Position numbers and translations under genes: made by a program | Assembly: GCF_038024855.1 (NCBI RefSeq) | Contig: NZ_CP139089.1 | Span: 372,001 to 436,000 of the forward strand | DNA: 64,000 nucleotides | Direction: 5' to 3' | Origin: Methylocella tundrae | GTDB lineage: Bacteria; Pseudomonadota; Alphaproteobacteria; Rhizobiales; Beijerinckiaceae | The notes under the pieces: generated by a model | What the model saw: only the letters and a program-made list of their open reading frames with translations | Told to the model about the DNA's origin: nothing | The model's database searches: none | Shown here: positions 9,422 through 18,334 of the stretch, in pieces | Layout: every line of letters starts with the position of its first letter | Numbering within the stretch: position 1 is the first letter of the stretch

Positions 9422-9979
9422 GTGCGCGTTGAGGACCGCGAAAAGGAATGGGCCCGACTGATGCGCGCGAGCAACGCGGGCGACGCGGCGGCGTACCGGC
9501 GGCTGTTGCTTGAATTGACTCCGGCGTTGCGAGCCTTCGCGCGAAAGGGCGTAGTGCGCGCGGGGGCGGCGATAGCGGAGGCCGAGGATGTCGTGCAGGA
9601 GACGCTGCTCGCGGTGCACCTCAAACGGCAAACCTGGGATCAGGACGCGCCGCTCAGCCCCTGGCTTTTCGCCATCGCGCGCCACAAGCTGATCGACGCC
9701 CTACGCCGGCGCGGCCGCCGGATCGAGCTTTCGATCGACGATTTCGCGGAGGTCCTGCCGGGCGTCCGTGATGATTCTGAGTCTATCGTCTCGGACGTCA
9801 GCCGCCACCTCGACGGCCTGCCGCCCGGACAACGCAATGTCGTGCGCTGCATCGCGGTCGAAGGCGCCTCGATCGATGAAGCCGCCACCCGTCTGTCGAT
9901 GAGCAACGGCGCCGTTCGCGTCGCCCTGCATCGCGGACTGGCGGCGCTGGCTGCGAAGTTTCGAAGAGTTGAGTCATGA
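9422..9979 (+). CDS. sigF: ECF sigma-70 factor (SigF-like)
   Basis: From the preferred start the protein is 185 residues with the two ECF domains: region 2 ([20 protein letters not shown], then [23 protein letters not shown]) and region 4 ([16 protein letters not shown], then the helix-turn-helix [27 protein letters not shown]). GTG 9422 has GGAG 6 nt upstream; ATG 9404 lies 3 nt after the predicted -10 and so would fall outside or at the very end of the mRNA. The gene overlaps the anti-sigma gene by 4 nt. It probably controls itself and the bufferin operon. Confidence 0.88.
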   Translation: MRVEDREKEWARLMRASNAGDAAAYRRLLLELTPALRAFARKGVVRAGAAIAEAEDVVQETLLAVHLKRQTWDQDAPLSPWLFAIARHKLIDALRRRGRRIELSIDDFAEVLPGVRDDSESIVSDVSRHLDGLPPGQRNVVRCIAVEGASIDEAATRLSMSNGAVRVALHRGLAALAAKFRRVES

Positions 9980-10611
9980 AGACGAGCGAACTCATCAACG
10001 CGCTTTCCGAAGATCAGGTCACGCCGCCGGCGCCTCGCCGCGCGTTGACGCTTGCTTTGATCCCCGCCGTCGTGATCGCCGTGTGCCTGTTTCTCGCGGT
10101 TCTGGGGCCAAGGCCTCATTTTCTGGCGCTGCTCGCCGAGCCGCGATTTTTGTTCAAGCTGATCGTCTGCGACTTGCTGGTCGCCTTCTCCGGCCTGCTG
10201 GTCTTGCGCCTGTTCCGGCCGGGCGCCGCCGTCCACGGCGCTTTGATGCTGGCCGTTGTCGCGCCGGCGTTGCTTGCGATCGGCGTCGGCGTCGAACTGG
10301 CCGTCGTTCCGGCCGCGCAATGGGGTCAAAGGCTGGTCGGCTCCAATTCGATGGTTTGCCTGAAAAGCATTCCCTTTCTTGGCTTTGCGCCGCTCATTGC
10401 GACATTGTTCGCGCTGCGCAATGGGGCGCCGGAGCGTCCGGCTCTCGCCGGCGCCGGAGCGGGGCTTTTCGCCGGCGCGATCGGCGCCGCCCTCTACGCG
10501 ACGCATTGCCCGGACGATTCGCCTCTTTTCGTAGCGGTCTGGTATCCATTGGCGATCGCGCTGCTGACAGGCCTCGGCGCCGCGCTGGGCGCGCGCCTGC
10601 TGCGCTGGTAG
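9976..10611 (+). CDS. nrsF: NrsF-type membrane anti-sigma factor (DUF1109)
   Basis: The 211-residue protein is predicted to have six transmembrane helices with a short cytoplasmic N-terminus ([14 protein letters not shown]) expected to hold the sigma factor. Two family cysteines are present, Cys128 (SMVCLKSIP) and Cys178 (THCPDDSP), spaced 50 residues apart as in Caulobacter NrsF, where they are needed for signal response. Gene overlap with the sigma factor (ATG inside the sigma 3' end) implies coupled synthesis. The likely signal is metal or oxidant stress such as copper. Confidence 0.87.
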   Translation: MKTSELINALSEDQVTPPAPRRALTLALIPAVVIAVCLFLAVLGPRPHFLALLAEPRFLFKLIVCDLLVAFSGLLVLRLFRPGAAVHGALMLAVVAPALLAIGVGVELAVVPAAQWGQRLVGSNSMVCLKSIPFLGFAPLIATLFALRNGAPERPALAGAGAGLFAGAIGAALYATHCPDDSPLFVAVWYPLAIALLTGLGAALGARLLRW

Positions 10612-10615
10612 CGGG

Positions 10616-12370
10616 CTATGCTTTCGGGGGATCGGCCTCTAGGAGCGCCTCCATCCGCAGATTTCTGCGCAGGATCTTGCCGACATTCGATTTCGGCAGA
10701 TCATCGCGGAAGGCGACAATTTTCGGAGTCTTATAGGCGGCGAGCTGCGTCTTGCAGAAGGCGCGGACGGTTTCCGCGTCAAGCGATTCGTCGCTGCGGA
10801 CGATAAACGCCTTGACGGCTTCGCCGGAGCATTCGTCGGCGACGCCGATCACCGCGCATTCCCTGACGCCCGGAAGCTGCGACAACACCGCCTCGACCTC
10901 GTTCGGGTAGACATTGAAGCCCGACACGAGAATCATGTCTTTGCGCCGGTCGACGATGGTGAAATAGCCCTCGCTGTCCATGGTGGCGATGTCGCCGGTG
11001 TAGAGCCAGCCATCGCGCAGGGCGATCTTCGTCTCCTCGGGCTGGTTCCAGTAGCCGGCCATGACCTGCGGTCCGCGCGCGATCAATTCGCCATGTTCGC
11101 CCGGATGCGCCTCTCGGCCGGCGTCATCGACGCATTGGATCTCCGTCCACGGCAGAGGCACGCCGATGGAGCCCGGCTTGACGCGATAAGGCGGATTGAA
11201 CGTCAGCACGGGCGAGGCTTCGCTGAGGCCGTAGCCTTCGATCAGGGGCGATTTCGTAATCGCCTCCCATCGGCGCGCGACGCTTTCGTGCAGCGCCATG
11301 CCGCCAGCGGCCGACAGCTTCAGGGCAGGCGGCGGATTGTCGGTAAACCAGGATTCATTGAGAAGCCCGTTAAAGAGCGTGTTGACGCCTGTGATGAAGG
11401 AGATCGGCTGTTTGGCGAAGGCGCGCCGCATGTTGATCAGCGGGCGCGGATTGGGGATCAGCACATTATGCGCGCCGCGGAAGAAAAAGCCGAGCATGTT
11501 CACGGTGAAGGCGAAGGAATGATAGAGCGGAAGGGCCGTCAGGACATGATCGGATTCCGCGATCGCACCGCCGACGAACACCAGGAACTGCGCCACATTG
11601 ACGATGAGATTGCGGTGCGTCAGCATCGCCGCCTTGCTGACGCCCGTCGTGCCGCCGGTATATTGCAGACAGGCGGGGGAGGAGGGCTCAAGGCCGGCGG
11701 CATAGGCCGCGAGGTCGGCCCCCGATGCGACCTTGTGAGCGCCCATCGCAAGGGCCTTCGCGATGGGGACGGAGGCGAAGCGCGGCTCTGGAACTTCCCT
11801 GCGCAAATGTTTCTGGACAAAACCGATGATCAGCCGCGCATGCGGTGGAAAAAGGCTCGCCGCCTCGCTGAGAATGACATGAGGAACAGGCGCTTGCTCC
11901 AACGCCGTCGCCAGCTTTTCCGCGAACATGTCGATCACGACGATCACAGAAGGTTTGGCGTCCTTGAAGACATGGATCATCTCGGCGGCGGTATAGAGCG
12001 GATTGATGTTGACGAGAACGCAGCCGGCCTTGAACACGCCGAAGGCGACAATCGGGTAGGCAAGTCCGTTCGGCGTCTGAATGGCGACGCGCGATCCCGC
12101 CGCAAGGCCGAGGCAGTCGCGCAGATATGCGGCGAAGGCGCCGGACAGGCGATCGACCTCCGCAAAGCTCAAGGAGCCGGACATGCCGTTTGGCATGATG
12201 GTGGTAAAAGCGCTGCGCCCGCCCCAGCGCGCCGAAAGATCCGGCGCGGCTTCGCCAAGCAACCGATAGCGCGGCTGCTCGATCCCGGCCGGAACGCCGG
12301 CGGGGTAAACCTTAAGCCAGGGCAGGTCAGCGGCGCTCGCCGGCGGCGCATCGAGCTCCTCTCGCCTCAT
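10616..12370 (-). CDS. fadD: Long-chain fatty-acid-CoA ligase
   Basis: This 584-residue AMP-forming acyl-CoA synthetase activates fatty acids at the inner membrane for beta-oxidation or lipid synthesis. It shows the P-loop YTGGTTGVSK, the linker GYGLSEASPV, and the C-terminal hinge GDIATMDSEGYFTIVDRRKD followed by GFNVYPNEVE and the catalytic-lysine region KSNVGKILRR. The length is close to typical FadD. It converges with nrsF 4 nt apart and appears to be a single gene; it has a divergent small membrane gene upstream. Confidence 0.9.
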   Translation of the reverse strand: MRREELDAPPASAADLPWLKVYPAGVPAGIEQPRYRLLGEAAPDLSARWGGRSAFTTIMPNGMSGSLSFAEVDRLSGAFAAYLRDCLGLAAGSRVAIQTPNGLAYPIVAFGVFKAGCVLVNINPLYTAAEMIHVFKDAKPSVIVVIDMFAEKLATALEQAPVPHVILSEAASLFPPHARLIIGFVQKHLRREVPEPRFASVPIAKALAMGAHKVASGADLAAYAAGLEPSSPACLQYTGGTTGVSKAAMLTHRNLIVNVAQFLVFVGGAIAESDHVLTALPLYHSFAFTVNMLGFFFRGAHNVLIPNPRPLINMRRAFAKQPISFITGVNTLFNGLLNESWFTDNPPPALKLSAAGGMALHESVARRWEAITKSPLIEGYGLSEASPVLTFNPPYRVKPGSIGVPLPWTEIQCVDDAGREAHPGEHGELIARGPQVMAGYWNQPEETKIALRDGWLYTGDIATMDSEGYFTIVDRRKDMILVSGFNVYPNEVEAVLSQLPGVRECAVIGVADECSGEAVKAFIVRSDESLDAETVRAFCKTQLAAYKTPKIVAFRDDLPKSNVGKILRRNLRMEALLEADPPKA

Positions 12371-12585
12371 CAGGCTCCACCCCTTTTTAGAACGTCGTCG
12401 GCCCGTTTTCGTGCCGGCAGTCTGCCTCGATGACGCTTTCGCGACGACGGCGCACCGGCTCGACCGCTTGCTCCTGGCGCGACTATGATATAGTGGCGAG
12501 ACGAATTTGCCTATCTTTTCGCGTATGCTTGGCGTTTCCGAGCGTTCGACGCGAGGGCGCGGCGCGGCACTGGAGAAGATGCGAC

Positions 12586-12864
12586 TTGGCTCAAAACCCG
12601 GCTCAACCCAAAGATTTGGCCAAAGGCGCCGCAGCGCAGAAGCCGATCAACTGGCTTCATCTTTCGACGCTCATCGCAGTCGCCGTTCTCGTCGGAACCG
12701 AAATGGTCGGCGCATCATGGGCCGCCGGATGGGCGATCGGCGGCCTGTTGCAGCTCGATCCCACGGTCAGCCGCGTCATTGAGGTCGGCTTTACGCTCTG
12801 CGGTTTCGTTTTGCTGTATTATTTCATGCGTATCGCAATTAAGCACGAGCCCTACCGCGGCTGA
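12586..12864 (+). CDS. Small two-helix membrane protein
   Basis: The 92-residue protein has an Ala/Gln/Lys-rich N-terminus and two hydrophobic segments, at about residues 24-46 (LSTLIAVAVLVGTEMVGASWAAG) and 60-80 (VIEVGFTLCGFVLLYYFMRIAI), ending in a basic tail. TTG 12586 is chosen because GGAGA lies 9 nt upstream; the frame remains open to 12430 but the extra N-terminus is Arg-rich and unlikely. I do not recognise a function. It is divergent from fadD. Confidence 0.55.
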   Translation: MAQNPAQPKDLAKGAAAQKPINWLHLSTLIAVAVLVGTEMVGASWAAGWAIGGLLQLDPTVSRVIEVGFTLCGFVLLYYFMRIAIKHEPYRG

Positions 12865-13022
12865 GCCGCCGGGCCCGACGCCGCTGTTCCACAAAAACCC
12901 CCGAGCCGTGAAATCCCCGGGACTTCAGCGTGATGGATACGCGTCACGACCATGCGCCGAAAGAGATGCTTTCCGAGCGCGGAAGGCTCCCACCCGCAAA
13001 GCAGCCAAGTTAAGGAGACGAC

Positions 13023-14600
13023 ATGACCAAAGCCTTTGACCGGAGAGCGGTGTTGAAGGCCGCCGCGGCCATGGGCTTTGGCGCCGCCGGAATCAGCGAG
13101 GCTGTGGCGCTGGAGGGCCTGAAACTTGGACCCGCGCGGCCGTTTTCTTTCGATCATCTGAAGGCGACGGCCAAGCGCATGGCGGGCGAGGCCTATGTCG
13201 GGCCGCCGCACCCGGCGCCGGACATTGTCGGCAAGATCAATTACGAAGCCTGGGGCAAGATCTCCTTCGACATGGATCACGCCCTCTATGCCGAGGGCGG
13301 AGGGCGCTTTCCGGTCAGCTTCTTTCACCTTGGAATGTTCTTTCAAAAAGCGGTCGAGATGAATGTCGTCGAGGGCGCGAGCGCCCGCGAGATCATCTAC
13401 GACCAAAGCTATTTCACCATGCCAGCCGATTCGATTGCGAAAAAGCTGCCACAAGGGGCGGGCTTCGCCGGCTTGCGCATTCAGGAGCCGAAGGGCGGCG
13501 CGCTCGACTGGCGCAAGAATGACTGGGTGGCCTTTCTCGGCGCCGCCTATTTCCGTGCGATCGGGGCGATGCGGCAATATGGGCTTTCCGCGCGGGCCGT
13601 CGCGCTCGACGTCGCGGTCGCGGGCAAGCCGGAAGAGTTTCCCGACTTTACGAAATTCTACATCGACGGCGCCCATGCGACGGATTCGCTGACGGTCTAC
13701 GCCTTGCTCGATGGGCCGTCGATCACCGGCGCCTGCCGCTTCGTGATGACGCGCGGCAAAGGCGTCATCATGGACATCGAACAGGCGCTGTTTTTGCGCG
13801 CCGACGTCGCAAGGTTCGGCATAGCGCCAGTGACCTCCATGTATTGGTTCTCGGAGACCAAAAAGGAAACCGGGGTGGATTGGCGCCCGGAAGTTCACGA
13901 TTCCGACGGCCTCGCCATCTGGACGGGAACGGGCGAAAGAATATGGCGCCCTCTCAACAATCCGCCGCGCATCATCGTATCCTCCTTCAGCGACCAGAAT
14001 CCGCGCGGCTTCGGCCTGCTTCAGCGCGACCGCAATTTCGACCATTATCAGGATGGCGTTTACTATGACCGCCGGCCGAGCCTTTGGGTCGAGCCCCTGG
14101 GGCAGTGGGGCAAAGGCGCCGTCGAGCTCGTCGAAATTCCAACCGACGATGAAATCCACGACAATATCGTCGCCATGTGGACGCCGGAAAAGCCGGCGAC
14201 CGCGGGCGAGGAGCTGGCGCTGTCCTATCGCCTTTACTGGGAGGCGGACGAGCCGTTTCCGACCAATCTCGCGCGCTGCGTGGCGACGCGTCTCGGCAAC
14301 GGCGGCCAGCCCGGCCAGCCGCGCCCCAAAGGCGTGCGCAAATTCATGGTCGAATTTTCAGGGCCGCCGCTTGCCGATCTTCCTTTCGGCGTGAAGCCGG
14401 AGCCCGTGCTCTGGGCTTCGCGCGGAACCTTTTCCTATGTTTTCACCGAGGCCGTGCCGGACGACACGCCGGGTCATTGGCGCGCCCAATTCGATTTCAC
14501 GGGCGGCTCCGGAACTGAGCCGGTGGAGATGCGCCTTTTCCTCCGGTCGGGGGAAAAAATCTTGAGCGAAACCTGGATGTTCCAATATCATCCGTTCTGA
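13023..14600 (+). CDS. opgD: Periplasmic glucan biosynthesis protein OpgD/MdoG family
   Basis: The 525-residue protein belongs to the OpgG/OpgD family that shapes osmoregulated periplasmic glucans. A twin-arginine motif (DRRAVLKAAAAMG) suggests Tat export, which is characteristic of OpgD rather than OpgG. Family blocks include FSFDHLKATAKRMAG near residue 40, then LRADVARFGIAPVTSMYWFSE, WRPEVHDSDGLAIWTGTGERIWRPL, NPRGFGLLQRDRNFDHYQD and RPSLWVEPLGQWGKGAVELVEIPT. GGAGAC lies before ATG 13023. There is no adjacent opgH glucosyltransferase in the window. Confidence 0.9.
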   Translation: MTKAFDRRAVLKAAAAMGFGAAGISEAVALEGLKLGPARPFSFDHLKATAKRMAGEAYVGPPHPAPDIVGKINYEAWGKISFDMDHALYAEGGGRFPVSFFHLGMFFQKAVEMNVVEGASAREIIYDQSYFTMPADSIAKKLPQGAGFAGLRIQEPKGGALDWRKNDWVAFLGAAYFRAIGAMRQYGLSARAVALDVAVAGKPEEFPDFTKFYIDGAHATDSLTVYALLDGPSITGACRFVMTRGKGVIMDIEQALFLRADVARFGIAPVTSMYWFSETKKETGVDWRPEVHDSDGLAIWTGTGERIWRPLNNPPRIIVSSFSDQNPRGFGLLQRDRNFDHYQDGVYYDRRPSLWVEPLGQWGKGAVELVEIPTDDEIHDNIVAMWTPEKPATAGEELALSYRLYWEADEPFPTNLARCVATRLGNGGQPGQPRPKGVRKFMVEFSGPPLADLPFGVKPEPVLWASRGTFSYVFTEAVPDDTPGHWRAQFDFTGGSGTEPVEMRLFLRSGEKILSETWMFQYHPF

Positions 14601-14756
14601 TGCACGCGGTGGTGGAAGGGGTCCGGCGTCTTGCGGTTGGTGACCGTCGCATCGCCGTCATCCTGCTTGCATAAGCGGGCGTGCGGCGCATTCTGCTTTG
14701 CCTCAAGATGCGCATGTTGAACAGAATGCGACGCTCCCCTTTCACTGCGAGATCCC

Positions 14757-15737
14757 ATGCTGAGTTTCCACTCGACGACCGCCAAGGGAGAGATCAAGGT
14801 CGGTCTTGACGCGGCGGCGCTTCCAATCGAGGTGAACTGGATCGACGCCTTCCGGCCGGACGAGAAGGAAGTCGCATTCCTCGAGCGTATTTTGAACATC
14901 AAAGTGCCGACGATCGAGCAGCTGCAGGAAATCGAGACGTCGAGCCGTCTCTATCGCGATAAAGACCATTTGTTCATGAGCATGCCCGCGATCGTGCGAT
15001 TGGCGAACGGCGCCGCGCAGACCTCGCCGCTCGGTTTCGTGCTGGCGAAAGACTATGTGCTGACCATCCGCTACAAGCAGATCAAGGCCTGCGAGGATCT
15101 GCATTACGCCGATACGGTCGAGAACGGGCGCGCCGCGGACGGCCCTGGCGGCTTCATCACTCTGTTTGAAGCGGTCATCGACCGGAGCGCCGACGAATTG
15201 GAAATGATCAATGCGGATCTCGACTCCTTGTCCCAGATGATATTCGGCGCGAATGGTCTGCAACGCGGCCCAAGTCAGGACAATAAGGATTTGCGCAAGG
15301 TTTTGACCCAGATCGGACGCAATGGCGATCTGACCTCGAAAATCAGCGACGTGCTGCTCGGCATGTCGCGCATGCTGCCCTTTGTCACCAGTGAAGCCGC
15401 TTCCTATCTGACCGACGATCAGCGCGCCAAAATCAAGAGTCTTGGCCGCGACATCAGCTCCCTCAATGAATATGAGACGCGGCAAACCGAAAAGATTCAT
15501 TTTCTGTTGGATGCGACGCTTGGACTGACCAACATCGAGCAGAACAACATCTTCCGGCTTTTGACCGTGGTTTCCGTCGTCGGCATTCCACCGACCCTCG
15601 TCGCCAGCATGTATGGAATGAACTTCAAGAACATGCCGGAGCTGGAATGGACCTATGGCTACGCATGGGGCCTCGCCCTCATCTTCTTGAGCGCCCTCGT
15701 TCCATTCCTCTGGTTCAAATGGCGCGGCTGGTGGTGA
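14757..15737 (+). CDS. corA: CorA family magnesium/divalent cation channel
   Basis: The 326-residue protein has a long cytoplasmic N-terminal domain with coiled helices and two C-terminal transmembrane helices. The selectivity signature GMN occurs as ASMYGMNFKNMPE between the two helices. Length and arrangement match CorA pentamers. The downstream pseudouridine synthase overlaps its end, so the two may be translationally coupled. The 156 nt before the gene show no recognisable Mg riboswitch. Confidence 0.92.
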   Translation: MLSFHSTTAKGEIKVGLDAAALPIEVNWIDAFRPDEKEVAFLERILNIKVPTIEQLQEIETSSRLYRDKDHLFMSMPAIVRLANGAAQTSPLGFVLAKDYVLTIRYKQIKACEDLHYADTVENGRAADGPGGFITLFEAVIDRSADELEMINADLDSLSQMIFGANGLQRGPSQDNKDLRKVLTQIGRNGDLTSKISDVLLGMSRMLPFVTSEAASYLTDDQRAKIKSLGRDISSLNEYETRQTEKIHFLLDATLGLTNIEQNNIFRLLTVVSVVGIPPTLVASMYGMNFKNMPELEWTYGYAWGLALIFLSALVPFLWFKWRGWW

Positions 15738-16441
15738 GTCTCGCCGGGACGCAAGAAGCCACTCTTTCGGAAGCCGAACTGAGCGCGCGGCTGCTCTATC
15801 GCGACGCTCTGATGCTGGTGCTCGACAAGCCGGCCGGCATCGCCGTTCACAAGGGCCCGAAGGGCGGCGAAAATCTCGAAGCCTCATTCCATCATCTGCG
15901 CTTTGGCCTGCCGCGCAATCCGGCCCTCGCGCACCGGCTCGATCGCGACACCTCCGGCTGCCTGGTCCTCGGGCGGCATCACAAGGCGCTGGAAAAGCTT
16001 GGTCTTTTGTTCAAGCAAGGCAAGATCGACAAAACCTATTGGGCAATCGTCGAGGGGCGCCCCGAAGAGGATCAAGGCTTGATCGACCTGCCGCTCGGCC
16101 GCCTGGACGAAAGCCGCGGCTGGTGGATGAAAGTCGATCCCAAGGGTCAAACAGCACAGACAGAATGGCACATACTCTCGGAGGGAAGCGGCCTTACGCT
16201 GCTGGCGCTGACGCCTTTGACCGGCCGCACGCATCAATTGCGCGTGCATTGCGCAGCCAAGGGCTGGCCCATCCTCGGCGACCCTATCTACGGCAACCGC
16301 GGTCCGACGCAACTGCAACTGCACGCGCGAACCATTGAAATCCCGCTCTACAAGAACAAGGAGCCGGTCCGGGTCGAGGCGCGGATCCCCGGTCACATGC
16401 GGGCCGCGCTGGAAGCCGGCGGCCTCAGCTTCGAGGATTAA
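15719..16441 (+). CDS. RluA-family RNA pseudouridine synthase
   Basis: This is a pseudouridine synthase of the RluA/RsuA superfamily that isomerises specific uridines in rRNA or tRNA. The catalytic aspartate lies in the motif AHRLDRDTSGCLVLGRH; LLVLDKPAGIAVHKG-like and LTGRTHQLRVHCAAKGWPILGD blocks frame the active site. From ATG 15719 it is 240 residues and overlaps corA by 19 nt; a GTG at 15734 overlapping the corA stop is an alternative. There is no S4 domain. The target site cannot be assigned from sequence. Confidence 0.85.
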   Translation: MARLVVSLAGTQEATLSEAELSARLLYRDALMLVLDKPAGIAVHKGPKGGENLEASFHHLRFGLPRNPALAHRLDRDTSGCLVLGRHHKALEKLGLLFKQGKIDKTYWAIVEGRPEEDQGLIDLPLGRLDESRGWWMKVDPKGQTAQTEWHILSEGSGLTLLALTPLTGRTHQLRVHCAAKGWPILGDPIYGNRGPTQLQLHARTIEIPLYKNKEPVRVEARIPGHMRAALEAGGLSFED

Positions 16442-16445
16442 GACC

Positions 16446-17471
16446 TCACCGCCCGATATATTGACGGACGGCGGCCTGCACGGCCTCTTTTTCTTTCGGA
16501 GTGAGCTTGGCGAGTTCGCCGTCGAGCCATTTGTCCTTGACGCCCGCCGCGCGCGCTAAAATATGCCACTTCATCGCCTCGACCATGTCTTTGGGCAGGC
16601 CTCGGCCCGCCGCAAGGACGCGGGCGGCGCGATTTTGGGCGACGGGATTGTCGCGCGCCGCCGCCTTCAGAAACAGCTTCGCGGCCGCGGTCTCGTCCTT
16701 CGGCACGCCGACGCCGTTGAACAGCATGATGGCGTATTCGATCTCGGCGGGAACATTATTATCCTTGGCCGAGCGGGCGATCCATTCGGCGGCGCGCTCG
16801 TCGCTTTTTTCGACGCCTGTTCCATTGCGGTAGAGCAGGCCCAAAGCATAGGCGGCGTCGGAATCGCCAAGATCGGCCGCCTGTTCAAAAAGCTTCGCGG
16901 CCTTTGTAAAATCCGGCGCGACGCCGCCCTTGTTCTCTATCGCCATGACGCCGAGATTGTAGAGCGCGCCCGGATGATCTTGCGCGGCGGCCTTTTCAAA
17001 CAGCTTCTGGGCTTCGTCGCGATCCTTTGCCGTCCCGTCGCCGACGAGGTTCGCGAGCGCGAGGCGAAAGGTCGCCTGCCGGTCGCCGCGATCACTGGCG
17101 AGCTTGTACCAGCGCACCGCCTCCTTCGCGTCCCGGCGCACGCCAAGACCCTGGGCATAAAGTTCGCCGACCAGCGTCATTGCGGCCGCGTCGTCAGGGT
17201 TGGCCGCGATCCGCTTCATCGCTTCGGCCAAAGCGGTCACGTAATAGCCGCGCTGATAGGCGCCGAAGGCAAGATCCGGCGTGTTCTCGTCGGCTTTCGG
17301 AGGGGAAGAGGGCTGCGGTGCCGCTTCTTTGTTCTGCTCTGTCGTCTCGTCTTGGGCCTGCTGCGTCCGTCCCCCGGCGCGACTCGCATCCGAACAATAG
17401 GCTGCTTGCGCGAGGCCGGCGCAAAGCACGAGGATCAACCGGCTGAGAGCCGGATTATTGCGCTTTTTCAC
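16446..17471 (-). CDS. Secreted Sel1-repeat protein
   Basis: The protein has a signal peptide (LSRLILVLCAGLAQA), a Gln/Glu/Pro-rich linker to about residue 65, then about five to six Sel1-like repeats of about 36 residues with the recurring pattern A..LG.LY..G.GV.KD...A..W...AA..G (for example YALGLLYRNGTGVEKS). Such repeats form alpha-solenoids for protein contacts at the envelope. GTG 17471 is preferred; ATG 17498 is possible. It overlaps the end of the upstream ThiE-like gene, which suggests an operon. Confidence 0.78.
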   Translation of the reverse strand: MKKRNNPALSRLILVLCAGLAQAAYCSDASRAGGRTQQAQDETTEQNKEAAPQPSSPPKADENTPDLAFGAYQRGYYVTALAEAMKRIAANPDDAAAMTLVGELYAQGLGVRRDAKEAVRWYKLASDRGDRQATFRLALANLVGDGTAKDRDEAQKLFEKAAAQDHPGALYNLGVMAIENKGGVAPDFTKAAKLFEQAADLGDSDAAYALGLLYRNGTGVEKSDERAAEWIARSAKDNNVPAEIEYAIMLFNGVGVPKDETAAAKLFLKAAARDNPVAQNRAARVLAAGRGLPKDMVEAMKWHILARAAGVKDKWLDGELAKLTPKEKEAVQAAVRQYIGR

Positions 17472-18087
17472 GCGTCTTCGCCAAGGTAGCAGCGACATCC
17501 GCCAGCGCGGCGGCGGGGCCGCGCGGATCTTCGAACACCGCCTCGCCAAGAGCGATGAAGTCGGCGCCGGCCTCGGCGAGTTCGCCAACGTCGGTCAGAG
17601 CATGCGCGTAAGCGACACAGGGAATGTTGAAAATTTCCGCCCACCAGCGGACCCGCTCGAGGATGGCTTCGTGCGGCTCTGCGTCATCTGGACCGCCGAA
17701 CATCAGATAATCGACGCCGGCCTCTCCCGCCGACATCGCGTCGTCGCGGCTCATCAGGCGCCCCGCGCCGACGATGCGGTCCGGCTGCAGCGCCGCGAGG
17801 GCCGCCGCCAGCGGCTCGCCAACGCTCTCGACGTGACAGCCGTCGGCGCCGGAGCGGATCGCGAGTTGCGCATCGTTTTCGACGAGCAGGGCTGCGTCTC
17901 GATCCTGCGCCAGCGGAGCGAGGGCCCGCACGATTTTCTTGTTTTCGCCAAGGTCGCGCCCTTCCGTGCGCAGCAGCACGCAAGCGACGTCGCAGGCTTT
18001 GAGCGCCGCGTCCAACGTCGCGGCGAAAGCGGCCGCGTCGGAGATCTTCGGCGTAATCAGGAAAAGACGGGGCGAATCGGACGACAT
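17455..18087 (-). CDS. Thiamine-phosphate synthase-like protein (ThiE/TenI fold)
   Basis: The 210-residue TIM-barrel protein resembles ThiE: it keeps VENDAQLA (the Asn-Asp that binds Mg/pyrimidine) and SGADGCHVES. However, the usual HLGQ is HVES, and the phosphate-binding T-x-T-K block after the GADY motif is replaced by GGPDDAEPHEA. Canonical thiamine phosphate synthase activity is therefore doubtful. It is transcribed with the Sel1 gene. It may be a paralogue with another substrate; this is hand alignment only. Confidence 0.7.
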   Translation of the reverse strand: MSSDSPRLFLITPKISDAAAFAATLDAALKACDVACVLLRTEGRDLGENKKIVRALAPLAQDRDAALLVENDAQLAIRSGADGCHVESVGEPLAAALAALQPDRIVGAGRLMSRDDAMSAGEAGVDYLMFGGPDDAEPHEAILERVRWWAEIFNIPCVAYAHALTDVGELAEAGADFIALGEAVFEDPRGPAAALADVAATLAKTREKAQ

Positions 18088-18130
18088 AGCGGAAAGGAAC
18101 TCGCTCGCAATTGCTTATCTGTCCCCTCAT

Positions 18131-18188
18131 TAGAGCATTTTGATCGAAAGTGGATACCAGATCGCGTAAAGAAATTGCGACCAAACTC
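18131..18188 (+). repeat. GAGCAT-type intergenic repeat
   Basis: The sequence starts TAGAGCATTTTGATCGAAAG and continues with GTGGATACCAGATCGCGTAAAG, closely resembling a short intergenic element common in Rhizobiales genomes. It lies between the ThiE-like gene and secB. It contains no reading frame of note. Confidence 0.55.
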
Positions 18189-18334
18189 GACGCCGGACAT
18201 ATGAGCCTGTTTTCGGACGGCTTTGACGCAGGGCGCGTCAATTGGCGAGGGGCGCCGCCGCAACGCGCCGGCGCTTCGAAGCGCTTGTTCCCGTTTGGCT
18301 TCCGTGCTACCCGCAGCCGCGGGAGAAAAATGCA

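Noticed and set aside
7990..9624. A 544-residue version of BufB extending through bufA and the promoter
   Set aside because: The extra N-terminal part runs over bufA and the intergenic promoters in another frame; the MNIO core starts at ATG 8865.
14601..14756. Magnesium riboswitch before corA
   Set aside because: No recognisable conserved core or terminator/anti-terminator arrangement by eye.
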